From contig JALNQF010000440.1 of NCBI GenBank assembly GCA_028456385.1, forward strand, positions 1 through 30,109: a stretch of DNA of 30,109 bases. The letters are read 5' to 3'. Below the pieces are notes generated by a model. That model was given only the letters and a program-made list of their open reading frames with translations, did no database searches and had not been told where the DNA came from. Every line of letters starts with the position of its first letter. The stretch's first letter is position 1. Positions 1 through 12,094 of the stretch are shown here, piece after piece. Both the position numbers and the translations under genes were made by a program. This DNA is from Ophiosphaerella korrae. Lineage: Eukaryota > Ascomycota > Dothideomycetes > Pleosporales > Phaeosphaeriaceae.

Positions 1-340
1 AATACTATAAACTACTATATAGCTACCTATATAGTAATAGACTCTAAAATAGATATAGAAATAGAGGACTAATTCTTTAAATACGACTCCTAACTAGATA
101 TAGAGCTAGAACTAGAGCCTAACTTAGACTAAGATTTAGAAAATAACGTTCCTTAGGCCTAAAGCCTTAACCTAGGGATTATATAAACTAAAAGAGCGTA
201 ATTTACTACTAAAGTATAACTCCTAGTATAGCTATATCTTATATACTTACTTATAGAATATAGATAGTCTAGAATAAGAAACTACTAACCTAATAGGAGC
301 TAAGCTAAACTAATTTTTATTTACTAGCTTCTTAGGTAAA
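1..340 (+). other. Upstream part of A-L, probably the end of gag or the gag-pol linker
   Basis: No domain is recognised here. A frame starting at base 1 reads an acidic stretch (for example DIEIED, then DIELELEP) with several TAA/TAG stops, which is compatible with a RIP-damaged linker between gag and protease. The assignment rests only on position upstream of the protease-like region. The first 49 bases match the last 49 bases of the window perfectly in reverse complement. Confidence 0.4.
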
Positions 341-1885
341 AACCTAATAGTACTCTATACTACTAGAACCCTAGCTAATAATAGAGCTAATATAAGCTTT
401 ATTTACTAAAAATTTACCTAGAAAACTATAAAATTATAAACTATCTAGCTATATTAACTTATTATCTATAAAGGATATAATAGTTCCTTATCTAAGTCTA
501 TTACCTATTAAGTTAAGTTCTACCTACAAGTAAGTACGTATATTAAATAGACCTCTACCTATATTATTAAAAACGTAGGCTAATTTAACCTTATTCTAGG
601 ATTTTTATAGCGTAAAGCTTACGCTATTATATATAACTACTATAATAGAACGTTATTATTCCTTAATATTTACTACTAATATTACTACTAGATAACTAAT
701 AAAATCTCCTTAGTAGTATACTATAGTATACTTAGATATTACTTTACTATAGCTTTAAAGAAGCTAGCGCTTAAACTATTATTTACTTCTATAGAGCTCT
801 TAAGTAGGCACCCTAATAGGTATAAATAGAACTTATTAATAGATATTTAAACTATTAGTTATTATATAATTAAGGCCTTTACTAGAAGAAGTAGATATAC
901 GCTTATAGTACTTACTTTAGATAGAATACTACTACTAGTATACTACTATAAAGTAGATAAAGAAGTAGACTACGTATAATTTTATAAACTACTAGCTATA
1001 GTAGAGCTTAAAGATATCTTATTTATAGAACTACTCTAACTATATTAAGACCTAATACTCTATTTTAATAAAAAAGCTACTAAAGAACTTTCTCCTTATA
1101 AGCTATATAACCTAGAAATTACTTTTAAGCTTAGCGTAAAAATCCTAGACGCTAAACCTTACTTTTTTACTAGAAAATAAGATAATGTAATCTAGAAATA
1201 TATCTAAGAAATAGAAGGTAAGGGCTTTATTAGTAAATACAGCTCTCTAGCTAGAAATAACCTACTAATTATAGCTAAACTAGATAGTAGCTTATAAGTT
1301 TATATAAACTACTATAAGCTAAATAAATCTACTATTAAAGACTAGTACTCTATTCTATTTTTTAGGGAAATACTAGCCTACCTAAATAAAGTAAAGATTT
1401 TCTCTAAATTTAACGTAATACACGCCTTTTACTACTTACGTATTACTTTAAATTTAGAATAGCTAACTACTTTTATTACCTACTTTAGTATATATACTTA
1501 TAAGGTAGTACCCTTTAGCTTTACTAATATACTAGCTACTTTCTAGCGTACTATTAACTTAGCCCTACTAGAATATTTAGATAACTTCTATACTATATAT
1601 ATAGATAATATCTTAGTATACTCTAATAATAAAATAGACTATATCTAGTATATTTATAAAGTGCTTACGTAACTAAAAGAGTAAGGCTTCTACGTAGACT
1701 CTAAAAAATCTAGCTTCTACACTACTTTAGTTAAGTTTTTAGGTATAATTATCTCTAATAAAAGAATTACAATAGATTCCTCTAAAGTTAAAGCTATCTA
1801 AGAGTAAGAAATACTAAAGACTACTAAAGAAGTCCTAGCCTTTTTAAGCTATACTAGATTCTTCTAGCGCTTTATTAAGGATTAC
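341..1885 (+). pseudogene. pol: A-L pol, N-terminal part: protease end and reverse transcriptase
   Basis: Degenerate pol read on the + strand through many TAA/TAG stops. The end of a retropepsin is visible as NLILGFL near 580-610, the usual ILGxxW closing motif with the Trp codon now a stop. The reverse transcriptase follows: a KIFSKFNVIHAFYYLRI core (about 1394-1450), VVPFSFTN (about 1506-1530), and the catalytic box YIDNILVYS at 1598-1624, where the second Asp of YxDD has become Asn by a G-to-A change. VKFLGIIIS and the segment ending at FFxRFIKDY lead towards RNase H. The frame stops being readable at 1885 only because element B is inserted there; it resumes at 15969. The product cannot be functional. 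Confidence 0.9.
1881..1885. repeat. Target-site duplication of B, left copy (attac)
   Basis: The 5-bp word attac directly precedes the B LTR and recurs at 15964-15968 directly after the other LTR. In the inverted copy A-R the same place has attac only once (28222-28226 in reverse complement), which confirms both the insertion site and the length of the duplication. Confidence 0.92.
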
Positions 1886-2316
1886 TATTAATAGGCCTCC
1901 TATTATTAACTATAGGTACCTATCTTATAAAGTTAGTAGATTAAGAGTTAATAGTAAAAGTTTGTATTAGGATCTATAATAACTTATAAATAGTAGAAGA
2001 TATTTTATAACTATCTTATACTAGCGTTCTATAGTTAAAAGATTAAATTACTAATACTATCCTAATAATACGCATCCTACTAGCTATATACTTATAGTAA
2101 TCTATTAATCTATCTTTACTAAGACTAATAGATTGTAGATTATCTTAATCTATAATTTACTTATACTAAGAGTCTATAGATTATAGATTACCCTAGGTAT
2201 CCTAATTATATATAGTCTCTTAGTCGAGTTCGTGTTCTTTATAGTTATATAAGTCTAGGTTAATTATTATAGGACTAATTAGTTCTATCTATAGCTCTTC
2301 TATTACTACTATAATA
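1886..2316 (-). repeat. LTR of B, left (biological 3' LTR)
   Basis: 431 bp, the same length as its partner at 15533-15963, starting tattaatagg and ending tataata. The less damaged C copy shows TG at one end and CA at the other, so the B ends are RIP versions of TG...CA. It contains the palindromic tagattatagatt/aatctataatcta region and differs from the C LTR in one 50-bp block near its right end. Confidence 0.92.
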
Positions 2317-3028
2317 CTATCTCCTCTTTTAAGTAGGCCCTCGTTTTTCTATCCTAGGGCTAAAGTTATTAATCTACTTTCCTTGTTAATTTATAGTTCT
2401 TTATTACTCTCTATAGTTATTTTATCTACACGTTATTACTACCTTCTTACTAATTACGTATTATACAATAGTGTTAAGATATTTCCTTGTTCTTATTATA
2501 CTTCTCCTAAGTTAAACCCTAAGTCTCTTCTTTATATTATTTCTACAAATAATAGTAGAGCTTATAAGGCGTATATTCGTGTAAATATACGTAGTTCTTA
2601 TAACGTATCTAGTATTTCTCTTTCTAAGTATACGTTTATTATACTTATTCTTGCGTCTAGGCTTAATAATAATAGGGAAAGCTATTAACTAGACTTAAGA
2701 GAAATTACTATCTTAAATTATAGAGGCTAAAGCTAAGTATAAGTAGATCTAGGAGCTTACGTAGAGTAAGCTAGTAAAGAATTAAGCTTATTTCTCTTAT
2801 CTTTATAAGATAAAGGCGTTAAATAATAAGAAATTAGCTAAATAGTTAGTAGCTCTAGAAGCTAAGCTAGACTTAGATAAAGTATTTAGTGTTGTTGTAG
2901 TAGATCCTATATTATATAATCCTATTATCTCTTTATCTAGTAGTAGTAATATTAGTTCTCTTAGTTTACTACTAGGCGCTCTAGAGGGTTTTAACTTTAG
3001 AAGTCTTCTAGTTTCTTAGAGTAATTAA
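2317..3028 (+). pseudogene. Antisense ORF of element B: Cys-rich domain plus coiled coil
   Basis: A gene-like region on the strand opposite to pol, between the 3' LTR and the end of pol. An open stretch survives at 2383-2688. It carries FPCSYYTS, where the Tyr codons are TAT (C has TGT at the second), then SRAYKAY and SSYNVSSISLSK, again with TAT where an ancestral Cys is likely. After a +1 frame change near 2670-2690 the frame continues as a charged helix (EAKAKYK, then LNNKKLAK, LVALEAKLDLDKVF), a Ser/Leu-rich tail, and a stop at 3026-3028. The last 32 bp overlap the end of pol tail-to-tail. The same structure with the same frame change is in C, so it belongs to the family. Function unknown; the Cys pattern suggests metal binding. 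Confidence 0.6.
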
Positions 3029-5553
3029 GGTTGTCCTCTAGTTCCTATGTTCTTTCCTATAGTTGTCCTTTTTTATCTATACCTATCTATTCTACTAAGT
3101 AGTAGTTTCTTCTATTATAGAATTAGTACTATAGGATTTCTTTAACTTCTTATTCTTTTTATTCTCTATACGTATCTACTTTATATACTAGTAGTTCTAC
3201 TTCTTGTAGTACTTATTCTAGTAGAGCTACGTAGAATATTAGGTGTATCCTTATTTTATTTAGTAGCTTTAATTTATATATAACTAGTATAACTTTTTTC
3301 TTAATTTTATATAGTCTTATCTTAACGTAGTCTAATTTTAAACTTAGTCGCTTACTTTTAATATTCTTTCGTACTAACTATACTCTTTCTCCCTCTCTAA
3401 ATTAAGGTCCTTTTTTATATTTCTTATTATAATACTTAGCTATTTAATTATATAGGAATTCTGCATCCTGTCTTAGTTAATTATATATATCTTTAAGTCT
3501 ATTAGCGAAGTTTTCTTCTCTTAAAGACTAAGATATCTAATTTCTTAGTATCTAATATACATTAGGCTCAAATCTATAGTTTGTAAAAAAGAGTAATACT
3601 CTTATTACTATATTCTTTACGCTGTTATATACTAACTATACTATAGGTAGTAGTTATACCTAATTGTTCTAATTGTAGTTAAGGTAGCATTTTAGGTATT
3701 ATTCTACTATCTAATTTATTCTTTCTAATTATCTATCTATCTATAGGTAGTATACTATAGATATTATATATTTAACTCCTAATTACGCTATTATCGTTCC
3801 CTATAATTTTAATATAAATCGTATATCTCTATCTATAATAATCTTATCTAGTAATCTATATTAGCTAATTATAGTTCCTAGAACCTAATATACAATAACC
3901 TCTATCTTACTCTTCTCTTTATATAGTCTAAAGTATAAGTACTTTATAAATTTATCTACTATTATTAAGATTCTATTATACTCGACCCCTAATATTAAGT
4001 CTTTAGACTTTAGTAACTTTGTAATAAAGTCTATTATAATAACTCCCTATAGTTATTCTAGTACTTTTACTAGTTATAGTATTCTATATAGTGCGTATCT
4101 ACTATATTTATTCCTTTAATATTCTATATAGTCTTGTAGTACTTCTATTACTAGTTATCTTGCTTTTAGAATATAATAATCTTGTAGTAGTCTATCTAAT
4201 ATTTTGTTAATACCTTAGTAACTATATACTAGTAATTTATAGAATTATTATATAAATTCTTTCTAGATTCTTTTTAGGATATATATTCTTCTATAGGCTT
4301 GTACAAGTCCTTCTTAGATTTCTAATTTCTTTATTTCTTTAAATACTTCTTGTGTTACTTTTTAAATCTATTTATCTAGCTTACTACTTTTTCTCTTAAG
4401 TATTACAGCTATCTTAGGTGTATTTAGGACTAAATGTCCTTCTTCGTTCTTAACTAGAACTATACTAGTAGCGCTTACTTCTTTTTATAAGTCTAGTCTT
4501 CTACTAAAGGCGTCTATAAATTAATTATCTTTCTTTTTTATATATATAATTTCTAGGTTAAACGTTAACAAGTATTCCTACTATCTTATATAGCGTTATA
4601 ACAACTCTTTATTTATTCTAAATCTTATAAGGTTCTTGTAGTCTATATAGACTTTTATCTAATACTTTACTTCTTATATGTATACTCTCTATTATTTAAA
4701 TACTTTATAGATTACTAGTATTTCTTTATTATAGATTAGGTAGTTAAGTTCTACTATTTTTATTTTCTTAGAGAAGTATTTAACTAAGTATTCTTTTCTA
4801 GTCTCTAGATCCTTTTATATTAGTACTATTCTATAGACTAAGTTAGATATATCTATTTTTACTATTACTAGTAGGTCTAGGTTATATATTCTAATAACTA
4901 GGTTTTCTATAAACTTCTTCTTAATCTTTTTAAATACTTCTTCGCATTCCTTTCTCTATTTAAATAGCGTATCTTTCTTTATAAGTCTAGTTATTAGTTC
5001 TATATCTTTAGACTATCTTACTATTAACTTTTTACAAAAGTTTACTAGTCTATAGAACTATTATACTTCTTTTAGGTTTTTTAGTGTTAGCTATTCGTTA
5101 ATTAACCTAATCTTTTCTAGGTTAATCTTAATTTTTCCTAGTTTAATAATAAATCTAAGGAAATCTATTTCTTTTGTGTAGAATTTACATTTTCTTATCT
5201 TAAAGAATAGTTTGTTTTCTACTAGCTTCTCTAGTACTTTATATACTTATTATATATATTCTTCCTCTATTTCTAAGAATATAAGGATATTGTCTAAGTA
5301 TATAAATATAAATACGTCTAAGTACTCTCTTAGTACTATGTTAATTCTTTCTTAGAATACTACTAGTGTGTTTATTAAGCTAAATAGTATAACTAGGTAC
5401 TTGTATAGTCTATACTATGTTCTAAATACTATTTTCTATTCGTCGCCTTTCTTAATTCTAATCTAGTAGTAGGCGTTCTAGATATCTAACTTTATAAAGA
5501 TTTTAGCCTTCTATAGCTTATCTTGTATTGCATTAATTTGTAGTAATAGATAT
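2997..5553 (-). pseudogene. gag-pol: B gag-pol, C-terminal part: RT, RNase H, integrase
   Basis: Continuation on the - strand of the B polyprotein, broken at 5553 by C inside the reverse transcriptase. Read downwards it gives the RT core with a catalytic box degraded in the same way as in C (about 5280-5300), RNase H (about 4400-4900), an integrase zinc-finger region and DDE core (about 3800-4250), the GPY/F region near 3300-3340, and a chromodomain-like end stopping at 2997-2999. In-frame TAA/TAG stops are frequent. Joined to 12590-15471 the two parts total 5439 nt, only 6 nt more than the intact C frame, so no large deletion has occurred. Confidence 0.87.
5549..5553. repeat. Target-site duplication of C, left copy (gatat)
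   Basis: gatat precedes the C LTR (TGTAATA) and recurs at 12585-12589 directly after the other LTR end (GTAACA). The homologous uninterrupted RT position in C itself (about 9212-9216) has a single ggtat, so the duplication arose on insertion. Confidence 0.93.
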
Positions 5554-5981
5554 TGTAATAGGCCTCCTGTTGTCGACTATAGGAACCTGTTTAGAGGGGT
5601 TAGTAGATTACAAGATAATAGTAAAGGCTCGTGTTATAATCTACAATAACTGTAAACAATAGAAGATGTTTCGCAACTATCTTGTATTAGCGTTCTATAG
5701 TTAAAGGATTAAATTGCTAATACTATCCTAATAATGCGTATCCTACTAACTATATACTTGTTGTAATCTATAATCTATAGCTACTAAGATAAACGGATTA
5801 TAGATTGTCTTAATCTATAATCTATAGCTATTAAGAGTCTATAGATTACAGATTAGTCTAGGTATCCTAGTTGTGTGTTATTTCCTAATTAAGATTATTA
5901 CCCCGCTCGTCCTATACTTTGTTAGCAACTAAGTTAGGACTAATTAGTTCTATCTTAATTTCTTCTGTTACACCTATAACA
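5554..5981 (-). repeat. LTR of C, left (biological 3' LTR)
   Basis: 428 bp, from TGTAATAGGCC to CACCTATAACA. Aligned by eye with its partner at 12156-12584 the differences are nearly all C/T or G/A transitions plus a single-base length change, as expected when identical LTRs diverge by RIP. The left LTR carries more TpA than the right one. Confidence 0.94.
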
Positions 5982-6693
5982 CTATCTCCCCTCCTAGGTA
6001 GGTCCTAGTTTTCCTATCCTAGAGCTAGAGTTATTAGTCTAGTTTCTTTATTAATGTAGAGTTCTTTATCCTCCCTTATAACTATTTTATCTATACGTTG
6101 TCGCTACCTTCTTGCTAATTGCGTACTACGCAATAGTGTTGAAATGTTTCCTTGTTCTTGTTGTACTTCTCCTAAATTAAATCCTAAATCCCTTCCTTAT
6201 ATTATTTCTATAAATAATAGTAGGGCTTATAAGGTATATATTTGTGTAAATATACGTAGTTCTTATAATGTGTCTAGTGTTTCTCTTTCTAAGTGTACGT
6301 TTATTATACTTATTCTTGCGTCTAGGCTTAATAATAATAGGGAAAGCTGTTAACTAGACTTAAGAGAAATTACTATCTTAAATCGTAGAGGCTAAAGCTA
6401 AGCGTAAGCGTATCTAGGAGCTTGCGCAAAGTAAGCTAGTAGAGAATTAGACTTGTCTCTCTTGTCTTTGTAAAATAAAGGCTTTAAATAATAAGAAATT
6501 AGCTAAGTAGTTAGTAGCTCTAGAAGCTAAGCTAGATCTAGATAAGGCGTTTGGTGTTGCTATAGTAGGTCCTGCGCTAGACGTCTCTATTGTCTCTCTA
6601 TCTATTATTAGTAATGTTAGTTCTCTTAGTTTACTACTAGGCGTTCTAGAGGGTTTTAACTTTAGAACTCCTCTAGTTTCTTAGGGTAATTAA
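5982..6693 (+). pseudogene. Antisense ORF of element C: Cys-rich domain plus coiled coil
   Basis: The better preserved copy of the family's second gene, opposite to pol. The frame from 5982 has only two stops before 6351; the ATG-initiated stretch is 6144-6353. Counting from that Met, Cys4 and Cys7 form a CxxC; Tyr29, Tyr32 and Tyr41 are TAT codons one G-to-A step from Cys, giving C-x2-C-x21-C-x2-C-x8-C. B has CGT (Arg) where C has TGT at codons 6 and 34, showing RIP in both directions. After a +1 shift near 6330-6350 the reading continues as QEKLLS, EAKAKRKRI, LNNKKLAK, LVALEAKLDLDKAFG, then a Ser/Leu-rich tail, with every stop TAA/TAG, ending at TAA 6691-6693. It overlaps the pol end by 32 bp. 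Promoter activity would have to come from the 3' LTR or near it. Function unknown. Confidence 0.65.
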
Positions 6694-9600
6694 GATTGTC
6701 CTCTAGTTCCTATATTTTCTCTTATAGTTGTCCTTTTTCGTCTATACCTATCTATTCTACTAGGTAGTAGTTCCTACTATTGCGGAACTAGTGTACTAGG
6801 ATTTTCTTAACTTCTTATTCTTCTTGTTCTCTGTACGTGTCTACTTTATATACTAGTAGTTCTACTTCCTATAGTGCTTGTTCTAATAAGGCTATATAGA
6901 ATATTAGGTGTATCTTTATTTTGCTTAGTAGCTTTAGTTTAAATATAACTAGTGTAACTTCTTTCTTAATTTTGTATAGTCCTATCTTAACGTAGTCTAA
7001 TTTTAAACTAGGTTGTTTACTTTTAATATTCTTTTGTACTAACTATACTTTTTCTCCCTCTCTAAATTAGGGTCCTTCCTTATACTTCTTGTTGTAGTAC
7101 TTTGCTATTTAATTATATAGGAACTCTACATCTTATCTTAATTAGTCGTGTATATCTTTGAGTTTATTAGCGAAGTTTTCTCCTTTTAGGGACTAAGATA
7201 TCTATTCTCTTAGTATTTAGTATGTATTAGGCTTGAATCTATAGTTCGCGAAGAAGAGTAATACTCTTATTACTATATTCTTTACGCTGTTGTATACTAG
7301 CTGTGCTATAGGTAGTAACTGTACCTAATTGTTCTAGTTGTAGTTAAGGTAGTATCTTAAGTATTGTTTTACTATCTAATTTATTTATTCTAACTATCTA
7401 TCTATTTGTAGGCAGTATACTGTAGATATTACGTGCTATATTCCTAATTGCGCTGTTATCGTTCCCTATAGTTTTAATGTAAATCGTACATCTCTATCTA
7501 TAATAATCTTATCTAGTAGTCTATATTAACTAATTATAGTTCCTAGAACCTAATATATAGTAACTTCTATCCTACTCTTCTCTTTATATAGCTTAAAGTA
7601 TGTATACTTTGTAAGTTTATTAACTATTATTAGGATTCTATCGTACTTAACTCCTAATATTAGGTCTTTAGACTTAGGTAACTTCGTAATAAAGTCTATT
7701 GTAATAACTCCCTATAGTTATTTTAGTGTTTCTACTAGTTATAGCATTTTATATAGTATATATCTATTGTATTTATTCTTTTAGTATTCTATATAGTCTT
7801 ATAGTACCTCTATTACTAATTGTCTTGCTTTTAGAATATAGTAGTCTCTTAGTAGTCTATCTAATATTTTATCGATGCCTTAGTAACTATATACTAGTAA
7901 TTTATAGAATTGTTGTATAAATTCTCTTTAAATTTTCTTTAGAATGTATGTTCTTCTATAGGCTTATGCAAGTCCTTCTTAGATTTTAAGTTTCTCTGTT
8001 TCTTTAGGTGCTTCTTTCGTTGTTTTCTAGATCTATTTATCTAGCTCGCTACTCTTTCTTTTAAGTGTTGCAGCTATTTTAGGTGTATTAAGGACTAAAT
8101 GTCCTTCCTTGTTCTTAATTAGAACTGTACTAGTTACTTTTACCTCTTCTTGTAGGTCTAGTCTTCTACTAAGAGCGTCTACAAACTAGTTATCTTTCTC
8201 TTTTATATATATAATTTCTATATCAAATGTTAATAAGTACTCCTACTATCTTGTATATTGTTATAACAATTCTTTATTTGTTATAAATCCTATAAGATTC
8301 TTATAGTCTATGTAAACCTTTATTTAACACTTTACTCTTTATAAGTATACTCTCTACTATTTAAATACTTTATAGATTGCTAGTATTTCTTTGTTATAAA
8401 TTAGGTAGTTAAGTTCTACTATCTTTATTTTCTTAGAGAAGTATTCGACTAGGTATTCTTTGCTAGTTTCTAGGTCTTTCTATATTAGTGCTATTCTATA
8501 GACTAAGTTAGATGCGTCTGTTTTTACTATTACTAATAGGTCTAGGTTGTATATTCTAATAACTAGGTTTTCTATAAACTTCCTTTTTATCTTCTTAAAT
8601 ACCTTGTTACATTCTTTTATCTATTTAAATAGTGTGTCTTTTTTTATAAGTCTTGTAATTAGTTCTATATCTTTAGAATATCCTACTATTAACTTTCTAT
8701 AAAAGTTAGCTAGCCTATAAAATTATTGTACCTCTTTTAGGTTCTTTAGTGTTAGCTATTTATTAATTAATTTAATCTTTCTTAGGTTAATCTTGATTTT
8801 TCCTAGTTTAATAATAAATCCTAGGAAGTCTGTTTTCTTTGTATAGAATTCGCATTTTCTTATCTTAAGAAATAGTTTGTTTTCTGCTAGTTTTTCTAGT
8901 ACTTTATACACGTGTTGTATATATTCTTCCTCTATTTCTAAGAATATAAGGATATTATCTAAATATGCGAATATAAATACGTCTAAGTACTCTCTTAGTA
9001 CTGTGTTAATTCTTTCTTAGAAGGCTGCTAGTGTATTTATTAAGCTAAAGGGCATAACTGTGTATTTATACAATCTATATTGTATTCTAAAAGCTATTTT
9101 CTACTCGTCTCCTTATTTAATTCTAATCTAGTAATAAGCGTTCTAGATATCTAGCTTTGTAAAGATCTTTGCTCTTTGTAGCCTATCTTGTATTTTATCT
9201 ATTTATAGTAGTAGGTATTAGTTCTTGTTCGTAATTACGTTAGTTTTTCTAAAGTCTACGTAGGGTCTTTTGTTATCTATCTCCTTTTTGTCTACAAATA
9301 TTAATCTATATACTACTAAGGATTTAGATTCTCTTATCTATCCTTTCTTTATTGCTTTCTATATAAATACTCGTTTAATCTTTAATTCTTCTTCTATTTT
9401 TTAGTAGACTAGGCTCTATCTTAAGTTTTTTCCTTCTTCTAGTTCTATTACTAAGTCCTATAGTCGATGTTTTAGAAGGTAGTCTTCTAGCTCTATAAGT
9501 TGTTTTTCCTATTTCTTATATTCTTTAGGGAATTCTCCTTTATAGGTACTTATATTAGCCTTTAACATATTAGTTCTACTATAATTAATTTTTCCTATTC

Positions 9601-12094
9601 TCTAATTAATGTGTAGGTTAGTTATTTATAACTATAGTATACCTAATATTATATCTTGTTTATTATTAATTGTCGTTATATCTATAACTATATTCTTAAT
9701 TGTTATTCCTTCTAATTTAAGTGTAGAGGGAACAGTCTCGAACCTAATAGGTTCCTAGAATAGTTTTCCTTTAATCGTACTTAGTTGTCGAGGGTACTTC
9801 TTTATTATATAACACATTCCTTGTGTTTCTACAAACTTCTTTAATATAAAGTTTCTTGTAGCTCTACTATTAATTATTAATCGTACTTCTTTTCCTTAGT
9901 ATATACCTATTTTCGTAATATATAAGCCTCTTATACCTTCTAGTTGTTCTTACTTAGGTATCTTTGTAAATTGTCTATCTTTTTGTAGCTATAAGCCTAC
10001 TTTAAGCTTATATTCTTTGTATTTTAGATATTTGTTGTACATGTATTTGTACTATAGTCCTCCTTAGACGCATTTCTTTAATAGTTTTAGGCTAGGTCTT
10101 ACTACTACGTATCCTTCTTCTAGGATTATCTCCTATCCTTAGATGTCTTCTACTAGAATTACTCTTATATAGTCGTAGCCTTTTCTTCTTATAGGCTATA
10201 TACTATTGTTTGCTTTAGGGTTTCTATATATAATATAATTCTTATCTAAGTATAATATCTATAATGCTTTAAAGTGTGCTAGATGTTTTAGATCTATTAT
10301 CTTGTTATCTCCTTCCTAGTACTTGTCTTTTCTAGGTGTATCTATTGTTAGGATATAGTACGCTACTAGTACTCTTAGTGTGTAGGCTTTGTTAATTTAT
10401 CGCATCTTTCTTACAAGGTACTACTACTCTCTTTATATAGGTATTCTTCCTACTATAACTATATATTGCTTTATTTATTCTTAAAATAGTATAAACTTTA
10501 TTTCTTTAGGATTGCGTTCTTTCTAGTCTTTGTACGCTTCCTCTATACTTATAACTATTAAGTATATCTAAACGAACTTCTATTCTTTGTTTTGTTCTAC
10601 TATATCTATTATTATATAGCTGTTATAGCTGTATATTATTAGCTAGGTATACTCTGTGCCTCTTATACTAACCTATTTCTTACTTCTTCTTAGTCCTTTA
10701 GAGGTAGTCGTGGTAGTCTCTTTATCTAGTACTAGTCCTTCGGCCTAGATTAATAGTACTAGGGGCTCTTCCCCTTCTAAGTCTTCTATTAGTAGGTCTA
10801 TTACTTAAGCTATCTCTTTTAGCTAAGCTTTTGTTCTTTCTTTTGTTGCTGCTACTCTATTTCTCTATTATAGGAAATATCCTACTCCCTACTTACTAGA
10901 AAGATGTATATAGTAGTCGTCTTTGTAACAAAAAGTCTAATAGAGTATTGCGTGTTATATTTCTTTACTCCTAGCTACCTTCTTCTAAGGTTTAGCCTGT
11001 GCTTGTAGTGCTTCCTTCTTTTTCTCTATTGTCTTTAACTAAGCTTCCTTGTCTTTCTTGTAGTCCTTATTTTTGTAGTTATTTACAAAGTGTCCTAGTT
11101 TCCTACATTTATAGTATGCTGTATCCTTCTTCTTTTTAGATCGGCAGTCTTTCGTATAGTAGCCTAGTTTACTATAATTGAAGTACGTAAAGTCTTTATT
11201 CTTCCTCTTCTTCTTATCCTTGTTTGCATTAAGGATTATAGGATCTCTAGTATCCTAGTTCCTAGTTTAGGTGCTATACTTATTCTTCTTCTATTCTCGA
11301 AGATTGTTGTCTATTTGTATTGCCTACTACTTTAGGGCTTCTAGTGTCCTTAGTTTCTCTATGTATATTATCTCGTATTAGATTTTTAAGTTTAGTCCTT
11401 GTTTAAATCGTAACATTAATACTAACTTATTCTATTCTGTATTTTAGGATAGTTGTTCGAATTATAATATATACTTAGGAATACTCTAGGTCTGTGTAAG
11501 CTTTTCTAGCTATTCTTTAGCTTGTCGGGTGACGTCTGTATCCCTAAATGCTGCTCGCATTCGTTTAGTAAAGTACTCGTAACTTCTAAAAATAGCTCTA
11601 GTTTTATCCTTCTAGGTTATTAGAGAGTGTATTGTATAATCTGTCTAGTAAGGTTTATACTATCTTATCGCGTCTTCTTTAAGATGTAGTCTAATATATA
11701 TTACCTTCTTTTCTTCTATGTCGAAGTGTAGTGCTTGTACATCTATCTAGAGTTGTGCTAAGGCTATAAAGGGTCTTAGTTTCTCTCTTATTCTATTAAA
11801 CTTCTTAAAGACAGGTATCTTTAGTGGCTTCTTTGTAGCACTTATTGCTAGACGTTGTGTAATTAACTCTATCTAATTCTATCCTTTAATAATAGCTTTA
11901 ATCTATACCTTGTTTTGTTTCGCGTAATCTTACAGTTCTTTGTTCTACGTTTCTAAGGCGTTGATTACTATTTTTATATCCTCTTTATCCAAGATCAAGT
12001 TGTTAATTTAGTCCTTAATTATTTCCTATGCGGTGCTGTTAGACTTATGACTACTCTTAGGGGCTTTACTTGTTTTAGTTAAACTTTCTGCCAT
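6662..12094 (-). pseudogene. gag-pol: C gag-pol polyprotein pseudogene, about 1811 codons in one frame
   Basis: Starts at ATG 12094-12092 (MAESLTKTSK) and stays in one register to the stop at 6664-6662, so gag and pol form a single frame without a shift. Domains in order: capsid-like gag (12094 to about 11250); two CCHC knuckles (about 11190-11077), the second reading YKCRKLGHFVNNY with its outer Cys codons changed to Tyr; protease active site NSRAT (9871-9857) for ancestral DSGAT, closing with ILG at 9649; RT with catalytic YLDN (8965-8954) for YLDD; RNase H (about 8560-8080); integrase zinc finger (about 7920-7780), core with TIDFITKLP near 7720 and IDRDVRF near 7500; GPY/F motif KIGPYKI near 6990; a chromodomain-like end with YYLVEQIG near 6780. 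Stops replace both Trp and Gln codons. In life it would encode all enzymes for retrotransposition. Confidence 0.93.
7781..7920 (-). other. Integrase HHCC zinc-finger region of C, Cys codons mutated
   Basis: On the - strand the stretch around YSYxGIDKILDRLLRDYY and LxDYIEYxKNKYNRY corresponds to the N-terminal His2Cys2 domain of Gypsy integrases. The two Cys positions before KNKYNR read as Tyr (TAT/TAC), again G-to-A on the coding strand. The + strand open frame at 7726-7920 is only the complement of this domain. Confidence 0.75.

Noticed and set aside
341..420. Protease active site of A-L (DSG/DTG)
   Set aside because: The frame reads LYTTRTLANN where the site would be expected; the Tyr cannot come from Asp by a RIP change, so the active site is not claimed.
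5870..6358. Coding-looking frame on the - strand running from the antisense ORF region into the LTR, in the same phase as gag-pol
   Set aside because: It is rich in Glu, Lys and Arg and could be a pol extension, but the opposite strand has fewer stops and a Cys pattern shared by B and C, so the - frame is more likely the shadow. Not excluded.
7726..7920. 64-codon open frame on the + strand
   Set aside because: It is the complement of the C integrase zinc-finger region; Leu/Ile/Val-rich composition arises from the opposite strand and it has no counterpart frame in B.
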